Assembly: GCA_016716475.1 (NCBI GenBank)
Contig: JADJWG010000001.1
Location: 434,001 to 498,000, forward strand
DNA from: Phycisphaerales bacterium
GTDB taxonomy: Bacteria; Planctomycetota; Phycisphaerae; UBA1845; Fen-1342
Reading direction: 5' to 3'
Length of the DNA: 64,000 bases
Position 1 is the stretch's first letter, and each line of letters opens with the position of its first letter. The notes beneath the pieces are model-generated. The model was not told where the DNA came from. It searched no databases and was given only the letters and a program-made list of their open reading frames with translations. A program made the position numbers and the translations under genes. Positions 32,702 to 40,550 of the stretch are shown in pieces.

Positions 32702-33565
32702 TTACGGTCGCCACTGTAGTGTAACTACGACCGGGAAATGATCCGACGGGTAGCGCCCATCCACGGAGCGCTGGTCAATCGTGGCCGTCGTCGCCTCGAA
32801 ATGCACCGTATGCAGGATCCAATCGATGCGCCCGCCCCGCGGCTGGCCGTCGAAGGCGTGAAAAGTGCCGAGCTGCGCAAAGGGCGAGCCCAGCACAACA
32901 AACGGGTCGTGCAGGAGCGTCGCGCCGGCAGCGGTGTCCCGGCCACCGACGAGGGTCGCATATGGGGCCGAATCGGAAGCTGTGTTGAAATCTCCAAGCA
33001 AGATGACCGGTGCCCCAGCGCGCGCCTCGACCCACTGCCGCAGCAAGCGGGCCGCTTCCAATCGTGATTCCGGTCCGCGGTGATCAAAATGCGTATTGAG
33101 GACAAAGAGCTCTCGTCCCCCGGCTGCCCGGTCGCGCAGCCGTACCCAGGTCGCCATGCGCGTAATGGCCGCATCCCAGCCGCGGCTGCCGGGCACGTCC
33201 GGGGTGGGGCTGAGCCAGAAGTGGCCGTGGTCAAGCAGATCGAAGCGTGTGCGCCGGAAGAAAATCGGGACAAACTCGCCCTGCACAGCGGCATCGTCAC
33301 GGCCGACACCGACGACGTCGTGGGTCGGCAGTGCGGTAACCAGTTCGTCGCGCTGCCGGATGAGCACCTCCTGCAGGCCACAGAGATCCGGGTCACGTTC
33401 GTGCAGGAAGTCAAAGACCTGCCCACGGCGTTCGGACCAGGCATCGGGACCGTCCGCGGGATTGTCGAACCGGATATTGAAGCACAACACGGTGAGGGGC
33501 GCTGCCGCCTGGCAACCCGCCAGTACCGCCAAGGACAGGCCAAGCAGGCCAGGGATACAGCGCAT
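32702..33565 (-). CDS. Endonuclease/exonuclease/phosphatase-family lipoprotein
   Basis: A 287-residue secreted phosphoesterase. The signal ends LAVLAGC, a lipobox. The EEP fold is clear: VLCFNIRFDNPADG, DLCGLQEVL with the metal-binding Glu, ELFVLNTHFDHRG, VILLGDFNTASDSAPY and a final YPSDHFPVVVTL with the catalytic Asp-His. Close relatives act on sugars, phosphodiesters or sphingolipids, so the substrate is open. The ATG at 33565 follows GGAG; an in-frame GTG at 33574 is possible. Confidence 0.88.
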   Translation of the reverse strand: MRCIPGLLGLSLAVLAGCQAAAPLTVLCFNIRFDNPADGPDAWSERRGQVFDFLHERDPDLCGLQEVLIRQRDELVTALPTHDVVGVGRDDAAVQGEFVPIFFRRTRFDLLDHGHFWLSPTPDVPGSRGWDAAITRMATWVRLRDRAAGGRELFVLNTHFDHRGPESRLEAARLLRQWVEARAGAPVILLGDFNTASDSAPYATLVGGRDTAAGATLLHDPFVVLGSPFAQLGTFHAFDGQPRGGRIDWILHTVHFEATTATIDQRSVDGRYPSDHFPVVVTLQWRP

Positions 33566-33655
33566 GTCCGTCACTCCGCACGCCCCCGTCCTTCTCCCAG
33601 CGTAGCATGCCGCGGTCCCGCGGGCGAGCGGCCAGCGCGCGCTGTGCCGCCCTGC

Positions 33656-34375
33656 TCATTGCCGCGCAGCGTGTATCTCGGCGAAGACGAACAGCATTTC
33701 GCGGGCGATCTGTGCACAGCGCTCATCGTAACGGGCTGCCTCGGCCGGCGTGTCATCGGCAATTTTCGGATCGTCGTAGGGCAGTGCGATGCGGGTGGAT
33801 GCGCCTGCAACCGCCGGGCAACTCGCGTCCGCCTCCGAGCACACCAGGACGGCTATGTAGTTCTCCCGCGGATTGGGGGCCTGATCGAAGACCTTCGAGA
33901 AACACGTCAGCGGGGGAATCTCTTCGGCGAACCGCACATGGTAGATCGGGTTTGCATCCTCCGTGGTTCGGACCACCTGGAACCCCGCCCGTTGCAGCGC
34001 TGCCACGGCGCGTGGGTTGAATGCGGTGGCCTCGGTGCCGCCGGAGTAAGTGTGGATCCGTGCTACATGGAAGTGGGCGGCCGCGACCGTGGCCCAAAGC
34101 TGCGCCATGTGGCTGCGCCGCGAGTTATGCGTGCAGATGAAGTTGAGTCGGCCGGGTTCCCCGCTCGTGAGCTGGCGCGTGATCTCCCGCGCGAATTCAC
34201 GAAGGCGTTCCTGGCGCGGGACGGAGATCTGGTCGAATTCGCCTCCGCGGGCAGATAGGAAGCTCTGCAGCGCTGGATACATGGTCCTGGCCACCTCTGC
34301 GCCTGACGAGTCGTCCGGCAGTGCGCAACCCGGCACGAAACTCGCCCAAGCGAATACAACTGTTAAACCGAACAT
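33656..34375 (-). CDS. Low-molecular-weight phosphatase/arsenate-reductase-like lipoprotein
   Basis: A 239-residue protein whose core is the LMW protein-tyrosine phosphatase / ArsC fold. The P-loop is FICTHNSRRSHMAQ with Cys81, Arg87 and Ser88 (CX5RS), and the Asp of ALPYDDPKIAD is the likely general acid. Unusually, the N-terminus is a hydrophobic signal ending VPGC, so it seems to be exported and lipid-anchored, whereas family members are cytoplasmic. Thioredoxin-coupled ArsC usually has two further resolving cysteines; here Cys residues lie at TCFSK, VCSEADASC and DERC. GGAG precedes the start. Confidence 0.8.
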   Translation of the reverse strand: MFGLTVVFAWASFVPGCALPDDSSGAEVARTMYPALQSFLSARGGEFDQISVPRQERLREFAREITRQLTSGEPGRLNFICTHNSRRSHMAQLWATVAAAHFHVARIHTYSGGTEATAFNPRAVAALQRAGFQVVRTTEDANPIYHVRFAEEIPPLTCFSKVFDQAPNPRENYIAVLVCSEADASCPAVAGASTRIALPYDDPKIADDTPAEAARYDERCAQIAREMLFVFAEIHAARQ

Positions 34376-34504
34376 CAGCGTAGCACTCCGGCGATCAGGC
34401 AGGATACCGTGGGCCGGCGCACGGGGCGCCGCGTACAACCACACAGTGCGCGTGAGTGTAGGCAGCGGCCTGTGAGTGCACAGTCCAGATGGGCAGGGCA
34501 ACCT

Positions 34505-34538
34505 GGGCGGGCTCTCTCGCGGTCGAGAGAGCCCGCCC
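34505..34538. repeat. Perfect 15-bp hairpin in intergenic region
   Basis: Bases 34505-34519 pair perfectly with 34524-34538 around a CGGT loop. It lies in the 386-base gap between the fused spermidine-synthase stop (34762) and the phosphatase-like gene start (34375), both on the minus strand. No U-run follows. It could be the spermidine-synthase terminator or a leader element of the phosphatase gene. Nothing else was recognised in the gap. Confidence 0.7.
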
Positions 34539-34761
34539 CGCAACGGACGCACCCCCCTGTGCTCCGTCGACCCGCTGGGGCGCGGGCCGACGGGTCACAT
34601 CCCCGGGCCTCATAAGGACATGCGTAAAACGCAATTCACAAGCGCAGCATGAAATTCGAAAAACGCGGATGGCCTGCGCAAAGCCCGCCTTGCGCAAGAT
34701 TAACACCGAATTTACAGCGAGATGCCCTCGTTCGCGGGGCTCTCCGGGCCTGTGCGAGGCC

Positions 34762-36960
34762 TCAACGCCCCAGCACCTGCCAGAGGTTCACATGGTCGTC
34801 CGTCCACAGGGACACACGGCGGAAGTCCCGCGGCGGTCGCACGACGGCGGTGCGGATGAGCGGCGCCTCCAGCAACTCTGCACGCCGCGCCATCAGCACC
34901 CAGCTCGACGATTGCAGAGCCCGCAGTTCGTCACCCGGCGAGATGATCAATGCCGCCGACAAGCCGAAATGGTCCGCCAGACGCAGCACAACCGACTCGA
35001 GATCGAGGTACTGCGTCGAGATGTGCACAGCCAGAATACCGTCGTCCGCGAGATGACGCAGGTAGAGCTCGAACGCCTCGCGCGTCAGCAGGTGCAGCGG
35101 TACCGCGTCGCTCGAGAAGGCATCCAGCGCCAACAAGTCATAATGCTGGGCCGGCTCGCGCTGCAGACTCAAACGCGCATCCCCATGCACAATCTCCACT
35201 GCCGCGGCCGTGTCCGCCAGGTAGGTGAAGTACGCATGCGCGAGCCGCGTCACCTCCGGGTTGATCTCGTAGAAGCGCAGCAGGTCATCCGCACGCCCGT
35301 ACGTGGCGAGTGTGCCCACACCCAGCCCAACCACCCCAACGCGCAGTGCCGGCCGCTCAGCCAGGTGCGTCCACGCGCGCCCGACGCCGCTGTCCGGACG
35401 GTAGTAGGCCGTCGCTTCAGCGCGGCGCTCCGGCGCGAGGAACTGCACTCCGTGAATCGTGGTTCCGTGCGTCAGCAGGCGGCGATGCAACACTGGATTC
35501 CCCGCGTCGCGCTCCTTCACCGCGAGGACGCCGTAGAAGTTCCGGACCTGCGCGAGTACATCGCGGTGCCGGGTTCCGAGCACACCTTGCTCTACCAGCG
35601 CAACCCCCAGACCCGCCACCACGATGAGCGCCCCGTACCAGATCCGCCGTTCACGCAGTACCGGGCTGCGGTCGGCCAGCAGGACGAACAAGCCGCATGC
35701 CAGCAGCCCAAGGTGCAGGTCGACATAGCTGCTGAGGAGCAGCGGCGCTAACACCGCTACACACAGGCCCCCGAGCGCGCCGCCCGCCGCGATTGTGAGG
35801 TAGTACGCCGTCAGGCCGCTCGCGGCCGGCCGCAGCCGGTAAAGTTCTCCATGACACACCATGCAGCATGCGAACAGCGTGCCCAGATGAATCACGATCT
35901 GTGCGCCGATCGGCAACACCCCCGGATTGGCCACCAGCCAGAGCGCGGCAAGCACACCCACGATGAACACGCCCAGGAAGTACCTTCGCGCATACCAGCG
36001 CTCATGATCGAAGCACAGAATGAACGACAACAGGTACAGTCCCAACGGCAGCAGCCACAGGAACGGAGTCGCAGCCAGATCAAGACAGATTACATTGGTG
36101 GTCGCAAGCAGCACGGTCGTTGCGCCGGCTGGCAATCCGAGCCAGAGCAGCCGCGCGGCGGCGGTGAGGACCGACTGTGCGTCTGACGCCTGGGAGGCAG
36201 ACACCTTTCGGCCTGGTGCGGCCGGTATCGAACCGCGAACCGTGCTGCGCCACATCATGAAAGCGCAGTAAGCCGATGCAAGCGCGAAGACCCCCCAGCC
36301 AAGCGACCATGCGTGGGCCTGCTGTACCCGGGGCAGCAGCGGCTCCAGCAGGAAAGGGTAGCATGCCAGTGCCGCGAGCGAGGCCGCGTTGGAAAGGGCG
36401 TACAGTCGGTACGGTACCGCTTGGACGTATGTGCGGGTGTACCAGCTCTGCATCAACGGGGATGTGGCCGCCAGTACGAAGTAGGGTAGACCGATGGTCG
36501 CGGTGAGCAGCAACAGGATGCGCAGGATCGGAAGGGAACTGTCCGGCGGCTGCCAGTGGGCCGCGGGGATCATTGGCAGGGTAAGTGTGGCAGCCAGAAG
36601 CAAGACGAAGTGGACCAGGGCCTGCCAGGCCGGAGGGATGTAACGAGCGCTGAGGTGGGCATAGGTATAACCTGCGAGCAGCAGCGTTTGAAAGAAGAGC
36701 AGGCAGGCACTCCAGACCTCTGGCCCACCGCCAAACCAAGGCAGAACGTACTTGCCGATCAACGGCTGAACGAGAAAGAGCAGGAAGGCCCCGGTGGAAA
36801 TGGCAATGGCATAGCCGTGGAGCGGACGCAAATCGAGATCCTCGTCTTGTCGGGGGCGCTCGAGTGCGGCGAGTGTACGGGTCCGCGGCGCGCCGGGCAA
36901 CGCGGCCTGTGACGAACTGCATGACCGCGAGGGCGGGGGACCGCGTGCCAGGTGATCCAA
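34762..36960 (-). CDS. Fused MFS-like membrane / spermidine-synthase-like protein
   Basis: Up to 732 residues. The N-terminal half has about 11-12 membrane helices (GYAIAISTGAFLLFLVQPLIGKYVLPWFGG and so on). The C-terminal 240 residues are a spermidine-synthase-like fold: LRVGVVGLGVGTLATYGR, LRFYEINPEV, VEIVHGDARLSL, YDLLALDAFSSDAVPLHLLTREAFELYLRHL. The aminopropyl-transfer Asp region is present as DAFSSDAVP, but the substrate pocket is not verified. Such fusions are common in planctomycetes and their product is uncertain. The listed TTG start is weak; the true start may be inside the first 45 residues. Confidence 0.8.
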   Translation of the reverse strand: MDHLARGPPPSRSCSSSQAALPGAPRTRTLAALERPRQDEDLDLRPLHGYAIAISTGAFLLFLVQPLIGKYVLPWFGGGPEVWSACLLFFQTLLLAGYTYAHLSARYIPPAWQALVHFVLLLAATLTLPMIPAAHWQPPDSSLPILRILLLLTATIGLPYFVLAATSPLMQSWYTRTYVQAVPYRLYALSNAASLAALACYPFLLEPLLPRVQQAHAWSLGWGVFALASAYCAFMMWRSTVRGSIPAAPGRKVSASQASDAQSVLTAAARLLWLGLPAGATTVLLATTNVICLDLAATPFLWLLPLGLYLLSFILCFDHERWYARRYFLGVFIVGVLAALWLVANPGVLPIGAQIVIHLGTLFACCMVCHGELYRLRPAASGLTAYYLTIAAGGALGGLCVAVLAPLLLSSYVDLHLGLLACGLFVLLADRSPVLRERRIWYGALIVVAGLGVALVEQGVLGTRHRDVLAQVRNFYGVLAVKERDAGNPVLHRRLLTHGTTIHGVQFLAPERRAEATAYYRPDSGVGRAWTHLAERPALRVGVVGLGVGTLATYGRADDLLRFYEINPEVTRLAHAYFTYLADTAAAVEIVHGDARLSLQREPAQHYDLLALDAFSSDAVPLHLLTREAFELYLRHLADDGILAVHISTQYLDLESVVLRLADHFGLSAALIISPGDELRALQSSSWVLMARRAELLEAPLIRTAVVRPPRDFRRVSLWTDDHVNLWQVLGR

Positions 36961-37208
36961 AGGAGCGGGCGAGCCGAGTTTTGGGCGTAGGTGGGACTCG
37001 ACTCGCCCTTTCGGGGGAACGGAGATTTAACAGCGGGCCCGCCGCGACCTGCGACAGCGAATCTTGTGACTCACCACGCAGGCAAAACGATCCATGTTCA
37101 CGATCGGGCCCATGGCCATCATGGCGACTTCGCGGCGGCGAACGGCGACTCCAGCCGTGGCGCGACTCAGGATCGCGTTCGCACTGCCGCGACTTTCGTT
37201 GGGATGCT

Positions 37209-37805
37209 TCAGCTCTCCTCGGATACCGCGTTCGGGTCCGGCGACCGCGTGCAGGAGTCCGGGTTCTCCTGTAATACCTGTTCGTCCGCCAGGCCCCACG
37301 CCAAGACTTCGTTCCGAACCAATTCCGCGAGGAACGGCCGCGTCACCACCCGGTAATCCAGTGTAAAAATCTGCGCCTCGATTCGCCCGGCCATGAAGCG
37401 GCTGACCGCGTGCCGCAGCCCGAAACGATGCTGCAACGTGCCCACGATCGCACTCTTGTTCCACGCTTCGCCGCGCCCCGGCCGACCGGGCTCGATCACG
37501 CGAATCCGCCTGCGACGCATGCGCCGCAGGCGGCGGTGGTCCGCGAGTGCATCCGCCACCTCGCTCAACCCAGTCTGCTGCAATACGGTGCGCACACAGT
37601 GGTAGATGTAACTCGTCGTGGGGGGCGACGGCTCCTGCCAGTCGACGAGATGCATGGCCACCGCCCGCGCCAACGGGCCAGCCAGGCGCTCGTCGTAGGC
37701 ATGCGCTCCGATCGCCTGCGCCAAGCAGTTCGTCAGCTTCGCAACATGGAACCGTTCGAGGGTGCCGTCACGCTTCGTCACCACGATGTTCTTGCTGCTT
37801 CTCAC
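37209..37805 (-). CDS. Stand-alone ATP-cone protein next to NrdR
   Basis: A 198-residue protein without a zinc ribbon. An ATP-cone fills residues 5-100 (IVVTKRDGTLERFHVAKLTNCLAQAIGAHAYD...ADALADHRRLRR). A second helical unit (112-180, WNKSAIVGTLQHRFGLRHAVSRFMAGRIEAQIF...FLAELVRNEVLAWGL) also looks like an ATP-cone-related segment seen in reductases. The GTG start overlaps the nrdR stop (GTGA at 37802-37805), so the two are translationally coupled. It probably senses ATP/dATP with NrdR. No ribonucleotide reductase gene is in the window. Confidence 0.75.
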   Translation of the reverse strand: MRSSKNIVVTKRDGTLERFHVAKLTNCLAQAIGAHAYDERLAGPLARAVAMHLVDWQEPSPPTTSYIYHCVRTVLQQTGLSEVADALADHRRLRRMRRRRIRVIEPGRPGRGEAWNKSAIVGTLQHRFGLRHAVSRFMAGRIEAQIFTLDYRVVTRPFLAELVRNEVLAWGLADEQVLQENPDSCTRSPDPNAVSEES

Positions 37806-38311
37806 TGGCCCGCTTCCCCTTCAAATAGGTCCTGCTGACCGGGAATGTCGCTGGCCGACCGCTCGATTACGTCTTGCACCTCGTTGATGAACTCGCCCAC
37901 ATCCTCGAACTGCCGATACACACTGGCGAACCGCACGTACGCGACTTTGTCCACTCGCCGCAGCACTTCCGCAATCTTCTCACCAATGGTCTGGCTTGAT
38001 ACTTCCTTTTCAAAGGTCGAAACGACGTACTCCTCCACCTCATCCACGACCTGCTCGATCTGCACGGAGGAAATCGGCCGCTTGTACGCCGCTGCCACGA
38101 TGCCTTTCTGGATGCTGCTCCGGTCGTAGGGCACACGTGAGCCGTCGCGCTTGATGACGGCCAGCTTGATCGAGTCCTCGACGCGCTCGTACGTCGTGAA
38201 GCGCCGCCGACATTGCAGGCATTTCCGCCGACGCCGGATGCATCGCCCGCCGTCCGACGACCGCGAGTCGATCACCTTGTCGTTGTCTTCCTTGCAGAAC
38301 GGACACCGCAT
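37802..38311 (-). CDS. nrdR: Transcriptional repressor NrdR
   Basis: A 169-residue repressor of ribonucleotide-reductase genes. The N-terminal zinc ribbon is MRCPFCKEDNDKVIDSRSSDGG followed by RRRRKCLQCRRRFTTYERVE. The ATP-cone (50-140) is LAVIKRDGSRVPYDRSSIQKGIVAAAYKRPISSVQIEQVVDEVEEYV, binding ATP or dATP to switch DNA binding. Length matches the family; the ATG at 38311 is chosen because MRCPFC is the invariant start. The C-terminus overlaps the next ATP-cone gene by four bases. Confidence 0.96.
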   Translation of the reverse strand: MRCPFCKEDNDKVIDSRSSDGGRCIRRRRKCLQCRRRFTTYERVEDSIKLAVIKRDGSRVPYDRSSIQKGIVAAAYKRPISSVQIEQVVDEVEEYVVSTFEKEVSSQTIGEKIAEVLRRVDKVAYVRFASVYRQFEDVGEFINEVQDVIERSASDIPGQQDLFEGEAGQ

Positions 38312-38427
38312 CGGGTCCCGTTTCCCGCTTGACTTGACCGACCGCACTGCCCGCCGGACCCACTTGGTCCTCGGCCATGCGCCGGCACCGGCCGGGCACC
38401 TTGCTTCCGAGCATGATGCCCAACAGG

Positions 38428-38456
38428 TTGTTACTTTGGGAAGTTTAAACTACAAG
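38428..38456 (+). promoter_or_regulatory. Candidate promoter for the MBL-hydrolase gene
   Basis: TTGTTA at 38428-38433 and TACAAG at 38451-38456 (both 4/6) are 17 bases apart in an AT-rich island, 72 bases before the ATG at 38529. nrdR reads in the opposite direction from the same region. Confidence 0.4.
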
Positions 38457-38528
38457 ATAGAGGGTGTCAAACATTATCCGTCGATTTACGAGACTTTCGT
38501 GACGGCCCTCGTTATAACTCGCAGCCCC

Positions 38529-39461
38529 ATGGCGCCCCGTTTGGCCGAATTCGTGCACGACGACCTTCGCCTCGTCGGCTCCTCGCTGGCCGGGGAGGAG
38601 ACCTTTGTCGTCGCCCCCGAGCTCAACCTGACCTTTGATCTAGGTCGCGCACCCCGCGAAACCCTCGCCGTGGACCATGTGTTCCTCTCCCACGGACACA
38701 TGGATCACGCCGCCGGTGTGGCCTATTACTTCTCCCAGCGGATGTTCATCGACAACCGTCCCGGATCACTCTACGCACCCGCGCCGCTGCTCGAACCCAT
38801 TCAGCGGCTCTTGCGCGTCTGGGCGGACATCGACGGCCACGAACCCCCTGCCAATCTGTATCCCGCCGAACCGGGTGTGGATGTCGAATTACGGCGTAAC
38901 CTCGTTGTCCGCCCGTTCCTGGTGAATCACCCCTGCCGGCGCCATGACGGGTCCCGCGTGGATGGGCTGGGCTACGCGGCCATCGAGGTCCGTCACAAGC
39001 TGATCGACGAATACCAGCAACTCGCCGGGCCGCAATTGGTTGAACTTAAACGGCAGGGCGTCGAGATTACGCGTCGTGTCGAGCTCCCGCTGGTGGCCTA
39101 CTGTGGTGACACGGCTCCGGGTGACTTTCTCGCCCTGGACTACGTCCGCAACGCCCGCATACTGCTGCTGGAATGCACGTTCATCGAGGGCGAGGACCGT
39201 CGCCGGGCACGCGCCGGCAACCACCTTCATATCAGTGATTTGCGCGCAGTGGTGGCCCGGCTGAATAACGAGCGCATCGTATTGATTCACTTGTCTCGAC
39301 GAACCGCGCTGGCAACGGCGCGCCGGGCACTGCTGCGCGAACTGGGGGAGCAGGACAGCGAGCGCGTCAGTTTTCTCATGGAGCACCGACCACGAGGCCG
39401 CCGCCGGACCATGGGGCCGGACGCCGGACTGCCGCCGGGCGCGGGTGACGAGCAACCGTGA
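38529..39461 (+). CDS. Metallo-beta-lactamase-fold hydrolase (RNase Z-like)
   Basis: A 310-residue metal-dependent hydrolase. The MBL signature is VFLSHGHMDHAAGVAYYF (HxHxDH). Other likely metal ligands are the His in LVNHPC, the Asp in AYCGDTAPGDF and the His in LHISDLRAV or IVLIHLSRR. It resembles the RNase Z/ElaC branch, but the exosite is not evident, so it might act on other phosphoesters. The ATG at 38529 is preferred over the much longer frame opening inside nrdR antisense. It is followed by lipA in the same direction. Confidence 0.85.
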   Translation: MAPRLAEFVHDDLRLVGSSLAGEETFVVAPELNLTFDLGRAPRETLAVDHVFLSHGHMDHAAGVAYYFSQRMFIDNRPGSLYAPAPLLEPIQRLLRVWADIDGHEPPANLYPAEPGVDVELRRNLVVRPFLVNHPCRRHDGSRVDGLGYAAIEVRHKLIDEYQQLAGPQLVELKRQGVEITRRVELPLVAYCGDTAPGDFLALDYVRNARILLLECTFIEGEDRRRARAGNHLHISDLRAVVARLNNERIVLIHLSRRTALATARRALLRELGEQDSERVSFLMEHRPRGRRRTMGPDAGLPPGAGDEQP

Positions 39462-39500
39462 CCGGATACTCACGAAACCCCGGCTGAACCCGGCCGTCCG

Positions 39501-39529
39501 TCGCCACTGCTTATCCGGCTTGTTACAAT
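39501..39529 (+). promoter_or_regulatory. Candidate promoter placing lipA start at the mRNA 5' end
   Basis: TCGCCA (39501-39506) and TACAAT (39524-39529, 5/6) are 17 bases apart. Transcription would begin at about 39536, the first base of the lipA ATG. Confidence 0.45.
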
Positions 39530-39535
39530 CGCGGC

Positions 39536-40462
39536 ATGAGTACGATGCCCCTGCCCTTGGTACAGCGCTCGGAGCGTGAGCGCCGCCTGCCACCTTGGCT
39601 GAAACGCCCACTGCCGGCCGGCGATGCCATGCTCCAGACGCGCAAGTTGATCAACGGCCTGAAGCTCAACACGGTCTGCGTCGAGGCGCGCTGCCCGAAC
39701 CTGACCGAGTGCTGGTCACGCCGCACGGCCACCTTCATGATCCTCGGTGACCGCTGCACGCGCCGGTGCCGATTCTGTGCGGTCAGCACCGCCAAGCCGG
39801 ACCCCCCCGACCCGCGGGAGCCGGAGCGGCTGGCAGAAGCTGCGGAGCACCTGCGCCTGCGGCATGTGGTCATCACTTCGGTGGCGCGGGATGACCTGCC
39901 GGACGAGGGTGCGGGGCACTTTGCCGAGTGCATCACGGCGGTGCGGGCACGCCTGCCGGAGGTCACCATCGAGGTGCTGACACCCGACTTCAAGGCCCGG
40001 CCCGAGCTCGTCCGCACGGTGGCCGCGGCCGCACCCGAGGTCTTCAACCACAACATCGAGACCACCGCGGCACTCCACCGGGTGGTGCGCCCGCAGGCGA
40101 AATACGCGCGCTCCCTCGAGACTCTGCGTCTGGCCAAGCTGCTGCGCCCCGACCTGAAGACCAAAAGCGGCGTGATGGTCGGTCTGGGGGAGACACCGGC
40201 GGAGTTGCTGCAGGTTTTTCGTGATCTGCGCAGCGTGAATTGTGACCTGCTCACGGTGGGGCAGTATCTCAAGCCGTCATCCGGCGATGCGCATGCGCCT
40301 GTCGCGCGGTTCTACACCCCCGAGGAATTCGATCAGCTCGGTGCTGCTGCGAAGGAACTGGGTTTTGCTGCCGTGGCCAGCGGCCCGTTCGTACGCAGCA
40401 GCTACTTTGCCGAGACCCTTTATGACCAGACCGATGGGGATCGTGCGGGTCCCACGCTCTAA
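39536..40462 (+). CDS. lipA: Lipoyl synthase
   Basis: A 308-residue radical-SAM enzyme that inserts two sulphurs into protein-bound octanoyl groups to make lipoyl cofactor. Both Fe-S clusters are visible: the auxiliary set Cys48/Cys53/Cys59 (CVEARCPNLTEC) and the radical-SAM set Cys74/Cys78/Cys81 (CTRRCRFC). LTVGQYLKPSS and the C-terminal RSSY that ligates the auxiliary cluster are intact. No ribosome-binding site precedes the ATG, but a -10-like TACAAT ends 6 bases upstream. lipB is not in the window. Confidence 0.97.
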   Translation: MSTMPLPLVQRSERERRLPPWLKRPLPAGDAMLQTRKLINGLKLNTVCVEARCPNLTECWSRRTATFMILGDRCTRRCRFCAVSTAKPDPPDPREPERLAEAAEHLRLRHVVITSVARDDLPDEGAGHFAECITAVRARLPEVTIEVLTPDFKARPELVRTVAAAAPEVFNHNIETTAALHRVVRPQAKYARSLETLRLAKLLRPDLKTKSGVMVGLGETPAELLQVFRDLRSVNCDLLTVGQYLKPSSGDAHAPVARFYTPEEFDQLGAAAKELGFAAVASGPFVRSSYFAETLYDQTDGDRAGPTL

Positions 40463-40550
40463 ACACCGCTGCGATCCGCAAACACCGGCCAGCGCTCCGG
40501 AACCGCACCCTTTCACGGGGCTGCTCTGCCACTGCTACCGCGGCCCCCGA

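Noticed and set aside
33080..34258. Plus-strand open frame of 392 codons opposite the phosphoesterase and phosphatase genes
   Set aside because: It spans two real minus-strand genes and the gap between them, which only a shadow frame would do.
38440..38465. NrdR box upstream of nrdR
   Set aside because: TACAAGATAG resembles the box only loosely and no second box at the usual spacing is seen.
38151..38528. Earlier start for the MBL hydrolase
   Set aside because: The extra 126 codons are antisense to nrdR and are Arg-rich without domain character. A promoter and the MAPRLAEF start fit better at 38529.
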